Source: Guadua angustifolia
Taxonomy: Eukaryota; Streptophyta; Magnoliopsida; Poales; Poaceae
Reading direction: 5' to 3'
Length of the DNA stretch: 64,000 bases
Assembly: GCA_036346375.1 (NCBI GenBank)
Contig: CM070502.1
Coordinates: forward strand, 25,142,114 to 25,206,113
The notes beneath the pieces were generated by a model. The model did not search any database, was not told the DNA's origin, and was given only the letters and a program-made list of their open reading frames with translations. Positions within the stretch are counted from its first letter, which is position 1; every line of letters begins with the position of its first letter. Shown here piece by piece: positions 1 through 10,299 of the stretch. The position numbers and the translations under genes are program-made.

Positions 1-928
1 AAGGTCATGGAGGTCTTGCAAAATGCACCATTTTGACAAGATCAACCATGGAGGCGGAGCTCATCGCTTTAGATACAAACCCAATGTAGAGGCAGATTGG
101 TCGTGGAGTTTGATGGACTTGCCGTGGTTGAAAAACTATCACTGCTATCCTTATGAATCGTGACAATCAATCTGTGATTGCTAAAGTGAACAGTGCTAAG
201 GATAATGCGAAGTCATCAAGACACGCCAAAAGACGCATCAAGTCTCGTCAGAAATTGAGAAACTCCTGAGTTATAAGTGTGACTTATATTCAAAAGCATA
301 AAAACTCGCAGATCCTTTATTTAAGGACTATCACGAATGTGATAGAAGGTGCATCGAGGGAGATGGGTATGAGACCCATATAAGTTGCAATAGTGGTAAC
401 TCAACCTTTGTGATCGGAGATCCCGTGAATTGGGTCCCGGTAAAACAAGCTATTGGCGAACCGAGGAGAGTAATCATACCCTCTAAGTGAAGATGCAATA
501 CTCTCAAAATATCAGAAGGCGTGATGGCGATATGCCTTAATGTGTTTCTATTGGCTATAACTAGCGAAGATGTCAGTTTCACGTAGCATTCTTGAAAGAA
601 CATACCTATATGAGCCCGACTGTCTAAAGTCGCAGTACTATGAGACTTGGGTGATCTCTAGTAAGCTCATGAAGAGACCATGGAGTATGACTCATATGCT
701 CCACTCATGGAGAAGGCTATGGGCAGCCAAGTATCGCTATGACTTTGAGTGAAGTCTGTTCACACAAAACTTGCAATTCAAGGCATAGTCCATTGTTCAA
801 GTTGTGGATGGGTGTAGCTTGGAGCTCTAGGCGTAAGTTCAACTTAACAGCCTTACTGTAAACGCCGTATATTAAACAAGAGTGAGTATTGGCAAATCTC
901 TAAATGGACTTTGAGATCCGTGGGGGAT
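1..928 (+). pseudogene. Copia element A: RNase H end and 3' internal region (fragment)
   Basis: The window opens inside the RNase H domain of a Ty1/Copia polyprotein. The first ~170 bases give an EAELIALDT-type stretch followed by the CDNQS and SSRHAKRR motifs that close Copia RNase H. Frames are interrupted by one- to three-base indels. The remainder up to 928 is 3' untranslated sequence ending in a purine-rich tract (about 916-928, GATCCGTGGGGGAT), the expected plus-strand primer just before an LTR. The whole stretch is nearly identical to 24097-25021 of the complete Copia element further right, so the two are the same family. Nothing upstream is visible because the window begins here. Confidence 0.85.
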
Positions 929-1365
929 TGTTGGAATATTTGGGCTTGGCCCACTTATTGAGACAAATAACCCTAGAAAATCTCAAAAGTTTCACTCATG
1001 AGAGCAAGATGCATGTGCACTCATGAATACCTCCCACATTGCTAGCCTAAAGTGGTGAACACTAGTTTATATAGTGGAGTGTGATTCACCATGGTAGAAC
1101 CATGTGGGAGAAAGGGAGAAGGCCCACACGCTGGGCCGCTGCCGCCTCGCCGGCCGGGTACGCGAGGCGCGGCGCGGCGGCACTGCTGCGTGAATGGTCC
1201 GCCAAATCCGGCCCAAAGCCTGGTGCATGCACGTAGCTTCCTTTTGCGCTTTATTCTTTTGCTACTTGGATTCGCCGCCACAAAGATGAGATAATGACTC
1301 AGACGGACTCCGATCGCGTGGCACGCCCTCGAAGTCACGTTTCTGGCCGCGGCACGAGTAACCTT
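929..1365 (+). repeat. Copia element A: truncated LTR
   Basis: It starts TGTTGGAATATTTGGGC directly after the polypurine tract and matches the LTRs at 19673 and 25022 through U3. Similarity is lost near 1365, at the point where the other copies carry their TATA box (CTATAAATA). U5 and the terminal CAACA are not found downstream, so this copy is truncated or interrupted here. Confidence 0.8.
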
Positions 1366-2020
1366 AAACCGCGGCGGGGATACGCCCCATCGTTGGGTTT
1401 TCCCCTTGCGGCGCCCTGCCGTCTTTCCATCCGAGAGCCAAAAACGTTCCTGAGGGGAGCCCTTCCGAGACCGGCTCGCGGTGTTGGGGTCGGAAGCGCC
1501 TTCTCCAAGGTGCCCCCCGGACCGCAGTCCTTGGTTAACGCATAAAAAGGCACTCGCGCCATGAAACCACAAGAATCAAGAACGGTAAATGTGAATAAAA
1601 GGAACAAGAACGCGAGGAGCCCAACAAAATTTTTTGCCTAGCATGGGAGATTGAAATAGGAAGAAGCACAAACACACCGGGCAACTTTCCCACCTTCTCT
1701 TTCGCTTCGGTCGCCACGGGTTGGTCGGCTACCATAACAGGCGCACCAGTACTTGAAGGTCTTTCGCCTTCTTCCTCCTCGTCGGGTAAGAACGAAAAGA
1801 TCGACATTGCCGCCCAAAGAAACACACACCCAAATGACAAGCTTCTAAGAAGATGTTTAGATCACATTAAGCATACAATACTTAGTTTTATTTCTGGCTA
1901 CTAATCCAAAGGATTTTGAGCTTAGCACCGTCTCAATTTTTAAAATTTATAAAGCTTGATTAAAATTTTATGGGAACATTAGTGATGCATCATAACCATG
2001 GACAAAAATTTCAAAATTTT
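1366..2020. other. Unassigned spacer between Copia A and Gypsy
   Basis: The first ~150 bases are GC-rich and loosely resemble the R region of the neighbouring Copia LTR (GGGATACGCC, CATCGTTGGGTTTT). A mixed segment follows, and from about 1850 the sequence is AT-rich. Short open frames on both strands show no domain I recognise. It is the left flank of the Gypsy insertion, and the right flank resumes at 13873 with similarly AT-rich sequence. Confidence 0.4.
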
Positions 2021-2025
2021 ATAGT
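2021..2025. repeat. Target site duplication, Gypsy left
   Basis: ATAGT lies directly before the TGTCGG start of the Gypsy 5' LTR and is repeated exactly at 13868-13872, after the GCCGACA end of the 3' LTR. Confidence 0.88.
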
Positions 2026-2069
2026 TGTCGGCCAGATTACTTTTGGGTACCCTCTCCGCCAAGACAAAA

Positions 2070-2560
2070 GATGTCCACGTGGCGACTCGGGCGCACGGCG
2101 AAAGCACGGCCTGCCCGTGCCAGTGCCGGTCCACGTGGCGCCCGGCGAAAGGGTGGCGAAGACGCTACTGCCGCCTGCCTGGGCCCACGTGGCGGCTCGG
2201 CGATCGGGCGGCGAAAGACGGACGCCCACGGGCCGTGTCGGCCCACGTGGCGCCCGGCGGCAGGGGCGTAGCACGCCGCCGCTCGGCTTCACCCATCCGC
2301 GTGGCGCTCTGGCGACCGGCGTAGCGAGCGGCAACCGCCGGCCAGTGCCGCCCACGGGCGCCGGGCGAAAGCGGTGGGCGAAGACGCCTCGCCGCCGGGC
2401 GCCAAATTCACGTGGCGCCCGGGCTGAAAGGGCGAAAGCCCGCCGCCTCGCCTGGGCCTATCACGGACGCCCGGCGGCGAAAGCAGTGGGCGAACACGCT
2501 CGCTCGCCCGGCGTCAATCCACGTGGCGCCCGGGCGAGCGGGCGGGCGAGCACGCCCACT
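2070..2560 (+). repeat. G-box-bearing minisatellite in 5' LTR U3
   Basis: About nine imperfect units of ~55-58 bp, each centred on CCACGTGGCG or a mutated form such as CCACGGGCG. Cores lie near 2073, 2130, 2188, 2243, 2299, 2350, 2408, 2462 and 2518, each followed by GCGAAnnnnGGGCGAAGACGC-like filler. CACGTG is the plant G-box bound by bZIP and bHLH factors. The array sits 300-800 bp upstream of the LTR TATA box, where U3 enhancers lie. Confidence 0.75.
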
Positions 2561-2855
2561 TCGCCCGTCACAGAAGGCAAAAGGTGGTGCGAGGTAGCTT
2601 CACCTCGAAGCCTCCCACCTGCTGCATCAGCACTGTGGCAGCCCTGGCAGGTCAGCCCCATCAACTGCAAGGGTTTTTGCAACAAGCTCCATTCTCTCGA
2701 CGCCTACCTACCCACAAAGAGAGGTTATGCACGGGCGGATCCAAGCAGGCCAAGGGCCGGATTTAATAAGGCCGGAGGAACGGACAAGACAGAAGGGTAA
2801 TAAATGTATCAGATCAAGATGATGACCTCCTTTACCTACTCCCTGCTAGCCCGGC

Positions 2856-2865
2856 CTATATAAGG
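2856..2865 (+). promoter_or_regulatory. TATA box of Gypsy 5' LTR
   Basis: CTATATAAGG in a conserved block shared with the 3' LTR (13519-13528). Transcription would be expected to start about 30 bases downstream. Confidence 0.65.
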
Positions 2866-3202
2866 GCCTCCTGCATGAGAAAGGGGTCGAGCATTTGAGT
2901 AGTGTTGCATCTCGAGCAAGCAAGAGTCTACCAAGATAGTCTAAGAGAGAACTTGTAATCTGAAAGCTTTGTACTAGCTTTGCACACTCTCTAAACAATC
3001 TAGCAGAAGTAAGGCTATTACCCAAGGCAAAGGGGCCCGAACCTAGGTAAAATCTCTGTCGGTGTTCCATAGTTCATAGACGCCAAAGTTTGCCGCTACG
3101 GAGTCTCTAGGGTTTCGCTAGGTTAGCTACCCACGAAGACGCCTCCCATCGAACAAAAACCCGGCCTCAGATCACGGGCCTGTCAGCTATACGCCGGCTG
3201 TA

Positions 3203-3985
3203 GGGCGCTTAGGTAGGGGGGCTAGTGGTTGGTTTTTCCGCTAACTCGGCCAACTTTGGTGTTCTTTGTTCAAGCAGGCGATCCGAAGATGGCGGATTCT
3301 CAGATGAAGGCGCGGGCGGGTCGAAGCGCGTTCTCCAAAGCAAGTCCCGACGCCCTCGCCGGTCGAGTGATCATCTCACCCGCCTGCCAGGTGGCGGCGC
3401 GTTCTCGTGGGAAGCGGCGAGCAACTCAGGCGACGGCCGGCTATTATGGAGGCAGACCACACCGCCTAAAATCTGCATGCGGTTCGCCTCTGACCACGCC
3501 CGGAACTTCGCAGAGACACCCCTGCCACGTGGCGGCTGCGGACATCGCCAACCTCGCGGACGCCCCGCTTCGGTTGGGCCCTCCGGCCCAATGCGGGTAC
3601 CTTGCTTGCACGCCGAGATGCCGCCCGGCGCACTCAAGCCGCCTAGCCTTGCCTGTAAAAAAGTTCGGCCAGCGGCGGGGCCGCAGAGGGACGCTACAAG
3701 CACGCTGGTCCTGCTCAAGAAAGAACCGTGGGGACCTCCGGACACATTTGATGAGAGCCGCAACCGCGCTGGTGGATGATCTCTGCCGCTGGCCATTGCC
3801 ACCGCCCAGAGCGCAGCCCATGGGAAACAGTAGCCTCGATGGTAAGAGCCCTTCGTGGCTCCCACTCGGGCCAAGGAGGAGGTTCACCGACTCTATAGGA
3901 GTCGGCCCGTGATTCCTGGGCGATCTCCGGATCGTGCCCCGATGAGCAAACTGGCTCCCTCTTGCTGCCGGTGCCAGTTTTTCTA
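3203..3985 (+). other. Gypsy leader / N-terminal gag region
   Basis: Lies between the 5' LTR and the recognisable gag core. A 227-codon frame opens at 3229 (MADSQMK follows at 3289) and ends at 3912. It is rich in Arg, Pro and Ala with no domain I recognise, and may contain the N-terminal part of gag. The opposite strand is also open through much of this GC-rich stretch, so openness alone is weak evidence. Confidence 0.4.
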
Positions 3986-3989
3986 AGTC

Positions 3990-4910
3990 ATAGGCAACAA
4001 GATGACTTGGCTTGACAAAGTTCCGCCTCAAGGCGTCCTCGAGAAATATGACGACACCACCAATCCGGAGGAGTTCCTCCAAATCTATACAACGGTGGTG
4101 CGAGCAATGGGCGGGTCCGGAAGATCATGGCCAACTACCTCCCGACGGCCTTGATGGGCTCCGCTCGCTCTTGGCTGTTAAACCTCCCTCGAGGGTCGGT
4201 GCACTCGTGGGGGGAGTTGTGCAACATCTTCGTCGCCAACTTTCAGGGCTCGTTCGCCCAGCCAGGCGTGGAGGATGACCTCCATGCTCTGGAGCAAGAA
4301 AAGGGGGAGTCGCCAGGCGATTTCATTCGGGTTTTGCATCGCCGCAACACAATCCCCCACATCTCCGAACAATCGGCCGTTATCGCCTCGAGAGGCGACG
4401 CGACCACAAGATGAAGGAAAAGATGGCCACCTGACCATCGCGACCACCTCCGAAGTTTTTTCCTCGCGACATAAGGTGTCGCGGCCGCGGAGGCGAGGGC
4501 TGCCTTTACCCCAAGGGTGGCCAAGGCAAGGACAAAGCCGACTTCAAGGGTTCCGCCATTCGAAAGCAAGAAGGCGCGAAGCGCGAGAGGTGAGAGACCC
4601 GGGCGGTCTTGGCCGCCGAGCGAGGACGAGGACGAAGACCGCGCCACGGAAGCGTTTAATCGCCATGCCGGCAGCGGGATGACCACCGCGAAGGCGTGAT
4701 GACCGTCAGGACCGGAAGATGATGACCGCCGCTGACGGCGCTGATGACCGCCATGGCGTGGGGACGACCGCCGCGACTGAATGAGGGCGAGCCCTATTGC
4801 CCGATCCATCACACCAACACCCATGATCTGGACAGCTGTCGGGTTGTGAGCAAGATGGTGGAGAAGCGGCTCAAGGAGCGTCGCCCCGACGATGATCAAG
4901 ATGAAGACCC
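3990..4910 (+). pseudogene. Gypsy gag (broken)
   Basis: Encodes the retrotransposon gag core. The frame at 4127-4414 includes MANYLPTALMGSARSWLLNL, LCNIFVANFQGSF and GESPGDFIRVLHRRNTIPHI, the hallmark of the capsid region in RIRE2-type elements, and the preceding stretch 4003-4126 in another frame supplies the TTNPEEFLQIYTTVVRAMGG part. A basic linker follows, and at 4790-4905 there is a Cys/His cluster (CPIHHTNTHDLDSC), the unusual zinc-finger-like motif of Tat-type gag. At least three frameshifts separate these blocks, so no full-length Gag can be read. Confidence 0.78.
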
Positions 4911-5089
4911 CACCCCGCCGGCTTTTCCAGGCAGTGACCACACCGTGGGCCTACATCTATGGTGGTTCGGCCCACCTTTTCTCCAATACCGCTTATAAGC
5001 GGCCAAGAGGGAAGTGCATGCGCATGCAGGCCTTGGGCGGTCGGATGTCAAGTGGCTCTGAGTCGCCACCTTCAACAAAGCCGACCACC

Positions 5090-5587
5090 CTGAGGGCGCC
5101 ATTGGCCTGCGACATCTCCCGGTCGTGGTGTCGCCCACCATTCAAACGCTGCTGGTGGGCGCGTGTTAGTGGACGGAGGAGTTCCATCAACCTCCGTCTC
5201 TCCTCGGCTGCCTCGGGCGCCCAGATCCCGCAGCAGACTCGCGCGCCACCGCCTATCTTTGGGGTTGCCCCAGAGTATGGCTTGATGCCCATAGGTCAGG
5301 TGAGCCTCCCGGTCACCTTCGGAGGGGAGGACAACTATCGCACCGAGATGGTGGATTTTGAGGTCGCTGATTTCGACCTCCCCTATAATGCCCTGCTTGG
5401 CCGACCGGCGCTGACCAAGTTCATGGCGGCAACCCACTATGCTTACATGGTGGTGAAGATGTCAGGCCCTCTTGGCCCCATCACACCGTGGATAAAGCCG
5501 AGGCCCTCGCTGCCACAAATATGCATTGACATGGTGCAGTGCCACTGCCGGGCGCCAGCAGACGCCACGCCCTCTGGAGCCCCTTAG
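5090..5587 (+). pseudogene. Gypsy aspartic protease region
   Basis: The frame ending at 5587 contains PIGQVSLPVTFGGEDNYRTE, then VDFEVADFDLPYNALLGRPA, typical of the C-terminal half of the retropepsin fold in plant Gypsy elements (the ILGRP motif, here LLGRP). The upstream catalytic D-S/T-G segment should lie around 5130-5200, but the frame there is disturbed and I cannot see an intact triad. It follows gag and precedes reverse transcriptase as expected for Pol. Confidence 0.7.
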
Positions 5588-5689
5588 GCTCGGGACCACG
5601 CCTCACCTGTTCACGGTGAGGTCAAGGTGGTCGCCTGAGGGGGCGAGCCCCAAAGCGATCACGCAACATTGGGCGCCAACCTCGGGCCA

Positions 5690-6500
5690 ATAGGAGACGC
5701 GCTGGCCACCTTCCTCCGGCCCAACTCCGACGTGTTCGCTCGCAACCGTCTCGACATGACTGGGTCCCTAGGGAGGTGATCGAGCACCGACAGCAACGCC
5801 CCGAGGCGCTGCTCGGTCCGGCAGAAGGTTCGGAGGCAGCCCGAGCGCCAAGAAGCCATTCGGGAGGAGGTAGAGAAGTCATGGAGCTGGGATTGTTAGG
5901 GAAGTCTCTCATCCCGAGTGGCTTGCCAACCCCCGTGTTTCGCCAAGAAGTCCAACGAAATGGCGATGTGTGTCGACTTCACCGACCTCAACAAGGCTCG
6001 CCTCAAGGATTTGATACCGCCGCGAAGTCGACCTCATTGTTGACTCCACTTAGGTGCGAGCCATTGTGGTTTTTGGATGCGCATCTGCACCACCAGATCA
6101 AGATGGCACTTGAAGACTAAGAGAAGATCTGGTTGTAATTTACGGTGTATACCGTTATGTAAGAATGGCTTTTGGTTTAAAGAATGCCGGTTCAACTTAC
6201 CAACGTGCCATGCATATCACTTTCCGCCCCCAGATAGGGCGAAATCTTGAAGTCTACGTTGATGACTTAGTTGTGAAGGTCAAAAGGGGTGAAGAACTGA
6301 TCCAAGACCTGGAGGAAACCTTTGCTAACCTCCGGAGGAATTGTTTGAAGCTTAACCCTGAGAAATGCGTGTTCTGCAGTTCTCCCAAGAACCGGCTGGG
6401 TTTTCGGTGTCCAAATGGGCATTGAAGCCAACCCCGACAAGATAGCTGCCATCGAACACATGAAGCCACCACTCGACTCAAGCAAGTTCAAGCTTGGCTT
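5690..6500 (+). pseudogene. Gypsy reverse transcriptase (broken)
   Basis: Pieces of the RT palm appear in order and in several frames: CVDFTDLNKA near 5968, DLIPPRS near 6009, AFGLKNAGSTYQRAM at 6168-6212, the catalytic YVDD box at 6255-6266, then LNPEKCVFCS near 6352-6380. The frame 6165-6425 (86 codons) is the longest undisturbed stretch. RT copies the element RNA into DNA, but with the frame breaks this copy is inactive. Identification is firm because of the motif order and spacing. Confidence 0.85.
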
Positions 6501-6559
6501 GGCCGGTCAGCCTCCCCTGGGCGATTCATCGCCCGGCTGGGGAGAGAAAAGCCTGCTCG

Positions 6560-7480
6560 CTTAAGATGCTAAAGAAGACTAACCACTTTGAGGACAGATG
6601 AGGCGCAGAAGGCATTTGAAGACTTGAAGCGAGATTCTCCTCTCCCCTGCCGGTCTCCCTCAGCCGGGTGAGCTGCTGTTCTCAGACATCGCTGCCACTC
6701 CCGAGGTGGTGAGCGCCTGCTAGTTGAGTGAGAGGGAAGGTGTCCGTGGTTACCTACTACATCAAGAAGGTGTTGCATGAAGCGTAAACTGGTATTCTCA
6801 AGCCCGTAAAATGTTGTACGCGTCCCGTGGCATCCAGAAGCCATGACATTATTTCCAAGGGCGGAAATTACCGTGGTCACGGCCTACCTTCCTGCGCGAG
6901 ATCCTCCACAACCGTAGCGAGGGGCTAATTGCTAAATGGTCTGGTGGAGTCGGGGAATTCGACCTCAAGTTTGTACCTTCGCACCGATATCAAAAGTCGG
7001 TTAGCGGAGTTCATCGCCGAGTGGACTCCGCCACTCCTAAAGCCGAAGAAGCGCCTGCCCTCTCCCCGACTTTGTTCTTCGATGGTTCGCTCCTACCGAG
7101 GGCGGGGTCGGGTTGTCTTGGTCTCCGACCGGTGACACCTTTCGCAGATGTGGTCGCCTCGACTTCAAGGCCACGTAACAACATAGCCGAGTATGAAGGC
7201 TTGTTGGCAGTGGTTGTGCATCACTTCGCGCATGCTCATGCTTGCCTAAGTCAAGGGTGACTTTACTAGTCATCAATCAAGCGCGAAGGAGTTCTGAAGT
7301 TCACCCCACCATGGCGGCGCATTTGGGGAGGTCCAAGAATGGGCGCCATCAAGGGTCAGTATATACATATCCCTCAAGGCGACAACCATATTGCGGACGG
7401 GCTTTCACAACAAGGCCCTCAAAGGCTCCCTGTCTTGGCCGGGTCATCGAAGAAAGACTATCGCGACCGCCCATCGCAGC
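6560..7480 (+). pseudogene. Gypsy RNase H plus second RNase H-like domain (broken)
   Basis: The first part (6560-7000) should be the connection and first RNase H of Pol but is badly scrambled, with short fragments such as LLFSDIAATPEVVSA. From about 7066 there is a clearer RNase H-like segment: FFDGSLLPRAGSG, then NNIAEYEGLLAVVV (7174-7215). An acidic FDGS start plus AEYEALL is the signature of the additional archaeal-type RNase H in Tat-group elements. Several frame changes occur, so no protein product is expected. Confidence 0.65.
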
Positions 7481-7829
7481 CCACAATCCAGGTGGGATGA
7501 TGGTGTCGCTGCCGCAGCTCTTGCCTCAAAGCGGGACGACTACGCAAGGTTGCCGCTGCCTCCGGCTGTAGGAAGGCGGCGCCATCGCCATGTCCTCCGG
7601 TTCAGGAGAGGAAGGCAACGTGCTCGCCTGACCGGCCCGGAGGGAGTTTGCAGGTCGCCGATGCAAAGACTGGGAAAGGCTTGGCCCAAACAGAGTACCC
7701 AGCGTAGCACCGAGTGGTCGCTGGCTTGGCCAGAAGATCGATGGATGGATCCTATCCTAGCCTTCTCAAGGTGACCAAGTAATCCCGACGATGATGTCTC
7801 ACCGAGAAGATTGCACGTAGGCCAAGTGC

Positions 7830-8925
7830 TATACTGTAGGTGGGGACCTATATCGCCAGAGTAGAAATGGAGTTCTACCAAGCGCATCACCGGGATGAGG
7901 GGAGCTTTTTCTCTCGATATCCATGGAGGCGCAAAGCGAGCCACATGTCCCGCCAACATTATTTGCATATGCTCCGCCAAGGATTCTATTGGCCCATCGC
8001 CTCCGTGATGCTTGGCGAAGCCGGTGAGAACATGCGGCTTGTCGCTTCTTCGCCAGCAGATCCACCGACCAGCCCAAGCTCGCAAACCATCCCGCTTCTT
8101 GGTCGCTTATGTCCGGGGCCGATATCCTAGGTCCGCTCTCCTGGTTATAGGGGGTTTACCCACCTCTTCGCCGCCATCGACAAGTTCACGGCGGGTTGAA
8201 GCCGAGGTGGTGCGCTATTACGCCACCGCCGCAGCCAAGTTTATGCTGGATCTTTACCCGCTTTGGAGTCGCCAACCACATCATCACCGACAATAGAACT
8301 CAGTTCACCAGCGCGGCTTTCTTGGAGTTCTGCAAAGAAATGGGCACTAAGGTCTCTTTTTGCCTGCGGGCCCATCCCATGAGCAATAGGCAAGCAGAGC
8401 GTGCCAACGCTACCGGCATCAAGGGCCTCAAGACAAGAGCGCTCGATCGACTCCACAAGCCGGGCGCGATGGGTTTAGGAACTCCTGGTCAGGTTGTGGT
8501 CGCTTGCACTCACACCTAGTCGGGCCACCGGCAGACGCCTTTCTTCCTAGTGTATGGGCGGAAGTCGCCTCCCTTCCAGCCGCCGCCGCCTCCGCTGCCT
8601 TGTTCAACGAAGAAGACCAAGAAGACCTCCCATGAGAGGATGTCAATCTTCCGAGGAGGTGCGTGATAGGGCTGCCCTTCAAGCCGCCTCGCATCAGCAG
8701 AGCCTCAAAGGTACCACGCCACTCGTGTCTCCGAGAGAACACCGGCATGCACCTCGGTCTTGCGCAGATTCAGACGCATGACTGGTTGCATAAATCGCTC
8801 TCCTAGTGGGAGGGCTCCTTCAAGGTGGTTCAGATCTCGCCCGGGCGGTCCGGCTAGCACCGAGGATGGTGAAGAATCGCGATTCCTACAACATAGAGTT
8901 ATTGCGGAAGTTCTATCCCTGAAAG
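7830..8925 (+). pseudogene. Gypsy integrase and Pol C-terminus (broken)
   Basis: Three frames cover integrase. At 7840-8070 the segment RQHYLHMLRQGFYWP belongs to the HHCC zinc-binding end. At 8100-8450 the DDE core shows GGFTHLFAAIDKFT-like pieces, then FGVANHIITDNRTQFTS and the glutamate-bearing SNRQAERAN block. From 8554 the C-terminal part continues with EEVRDRAALQAASHQQSL, and the polyprotein closes near 8925 (LLRKFYP, stop). Each domain is in a different frame from the next. No chromodomain is seen, which agrees with Tat rather than chromovirus affiliation. Confidence 0.8.
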
Positions 8926-8929
8926 AATT

Positions 8930-10100
8930 GTAAGTGCCTCAAGCTCATTCGCCCTGCCACCATGAGGTAAGCCTCTCCCCTGGCTGGTCGGCGGCGCGGG
9001 CCGTTGGTAAAGTTGTTGCCTAAAAGGCCTTTGCTTTACCATGATTGTCCTTTTTTATGCCCCGAGTGGCGGTGAGCAGCGTGAATGTCCTCGCCCTGCA
9101 TTTGCTAATTCCTTGTGACTTCGATGACGCCGGTCTGTGGTTTTACAGCACGAGCAATCGGGGGTGTTAGTGCGGTGCTCAAACGCGATCAGACGCTCGG
9201 GTTGGTTCTCAAGCACCGCCGTTGTCACCGCGAAAGCACCGTCGGTTTAACACCCTCCCTGAAATCACGCTTGGCACACACAGAGTTCGATTTCCTGAGG
9301 GTCACAAGGACTTAGAAGTCGAATAGGGTGGACTGTGGCATTCCATGTGGGACTTATGATGTTAGGCCTATATTGAATGTGCCCTTCCACGCGCCTACTT
9401 ATCCTCTTCGTAGCAGTCTGCATCTACTGTGATGTACGCAGTGTGCGGACGGTTCTGTAAAGGTTCCAAGATCCCACCGGTCGCCCAGCGCTTGGGGCCG
9501 ACGCCCGTTGCTCGAGAAGGTGGTCGCCAACGGCATGCAAAGCAAGATAAGTGCTTCACGCCGATTTTCGCCATTCCCTTATGTGCTTACACTAAGGTGG
9601 GTCAAGTTACGGTGATTGTCGCGAGTGCCAAAATCAACTACCTCATGATAAAAAAGAAAATATGCCAAGTGTTAACATCCGCGCGGGCTAAGGACCGGTG
9701 TAAGTTAGGCACGGTACTTTCGCTGCTCGCGACACCCTAAGTTGGCTCTCAAGCACCGATGGTCGCCACCGCCAAGTATTGTCGCCCTAGAAACACTTAT
9801 GAAACTTGTTGCCACGCCACGCTATGCCGCAAAGACGCTTTTAACGCATCATCGTGGTCTAAGTTCCGGCGATTTGCACCCGCTGACGATCCCGCCAGAA
9901 AAACCTGATGCTAAAAACTAAGTTACATTTTTGCATCCCTTGTCGGACTCGGGCCCATTGTCGCCTCGAAGTTCTGCTAACTTGCATGGTTTGTACTTGT
10001 GTTTGTACCAAGCTGCATGTGACCTAAAAAAGGGATTCCTGAGTGTTGCCCTAAATGGAAAGGTTGTTTGGCATTTTGGCCAAATCCAAACCTAGTCGCC
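8930..10100. other. Gypsy 3' non-coding spacer
   Basis: No domain-bearing frame on either strand. It holds dispersed short repeats, for instance GTTGG(T/C)TCTCAAGCACCG at about 9200 and 9743. Long 3' non-coding regions are usual in Tat-group elements. Confidence 0.5.
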
Positions 10101-10299
10101 TAGCGACCAAAGACACAAGATCAATCAGCAAAACGAACTAACGCATGTAAAATTAGTAAAACATTCTTGGGCAAAACGTTGTCCCAATGTTTTGCATACA
10201 TAGGAGAACAGATCACAACCAAAAGAAAGTCAAACAAAAGAGCAACAAGGCTGCCCGGCCCTTCACTCATCGCCGCTGCCACCTCCACGGCCAATGAGT

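Larger units (their letters stand above)
2026..3200 (+). repeat. Gypsy 5' LTR
   Basis: It begins TGTCGGCC. Its end near 3197-3202 is placed by alignment with the 3' LTR terminus (ATACGCCGACA against ATACGCCGGCTG here), so the terminal bases appear altered in this copy. It contains a GC-rich repeat array (2070-2560), a TATA box (2856-2865) and a downstream part shared almost base for base with 13400-13867. Long open frames across it, up to 276 codons, are by-products of the GC-rich repeats. Confidence 0.82.

Noticed and set aside
1970..2800. 276-codon plus-strand frame
   Set aside because: It lies across the U3 repeat array of the Gypsy 5' LTR and is produced by GC-rich 55-bp repeats. The 3' LTR equivalent (12522-13430, 302 codons) has a different reading. 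No domain.
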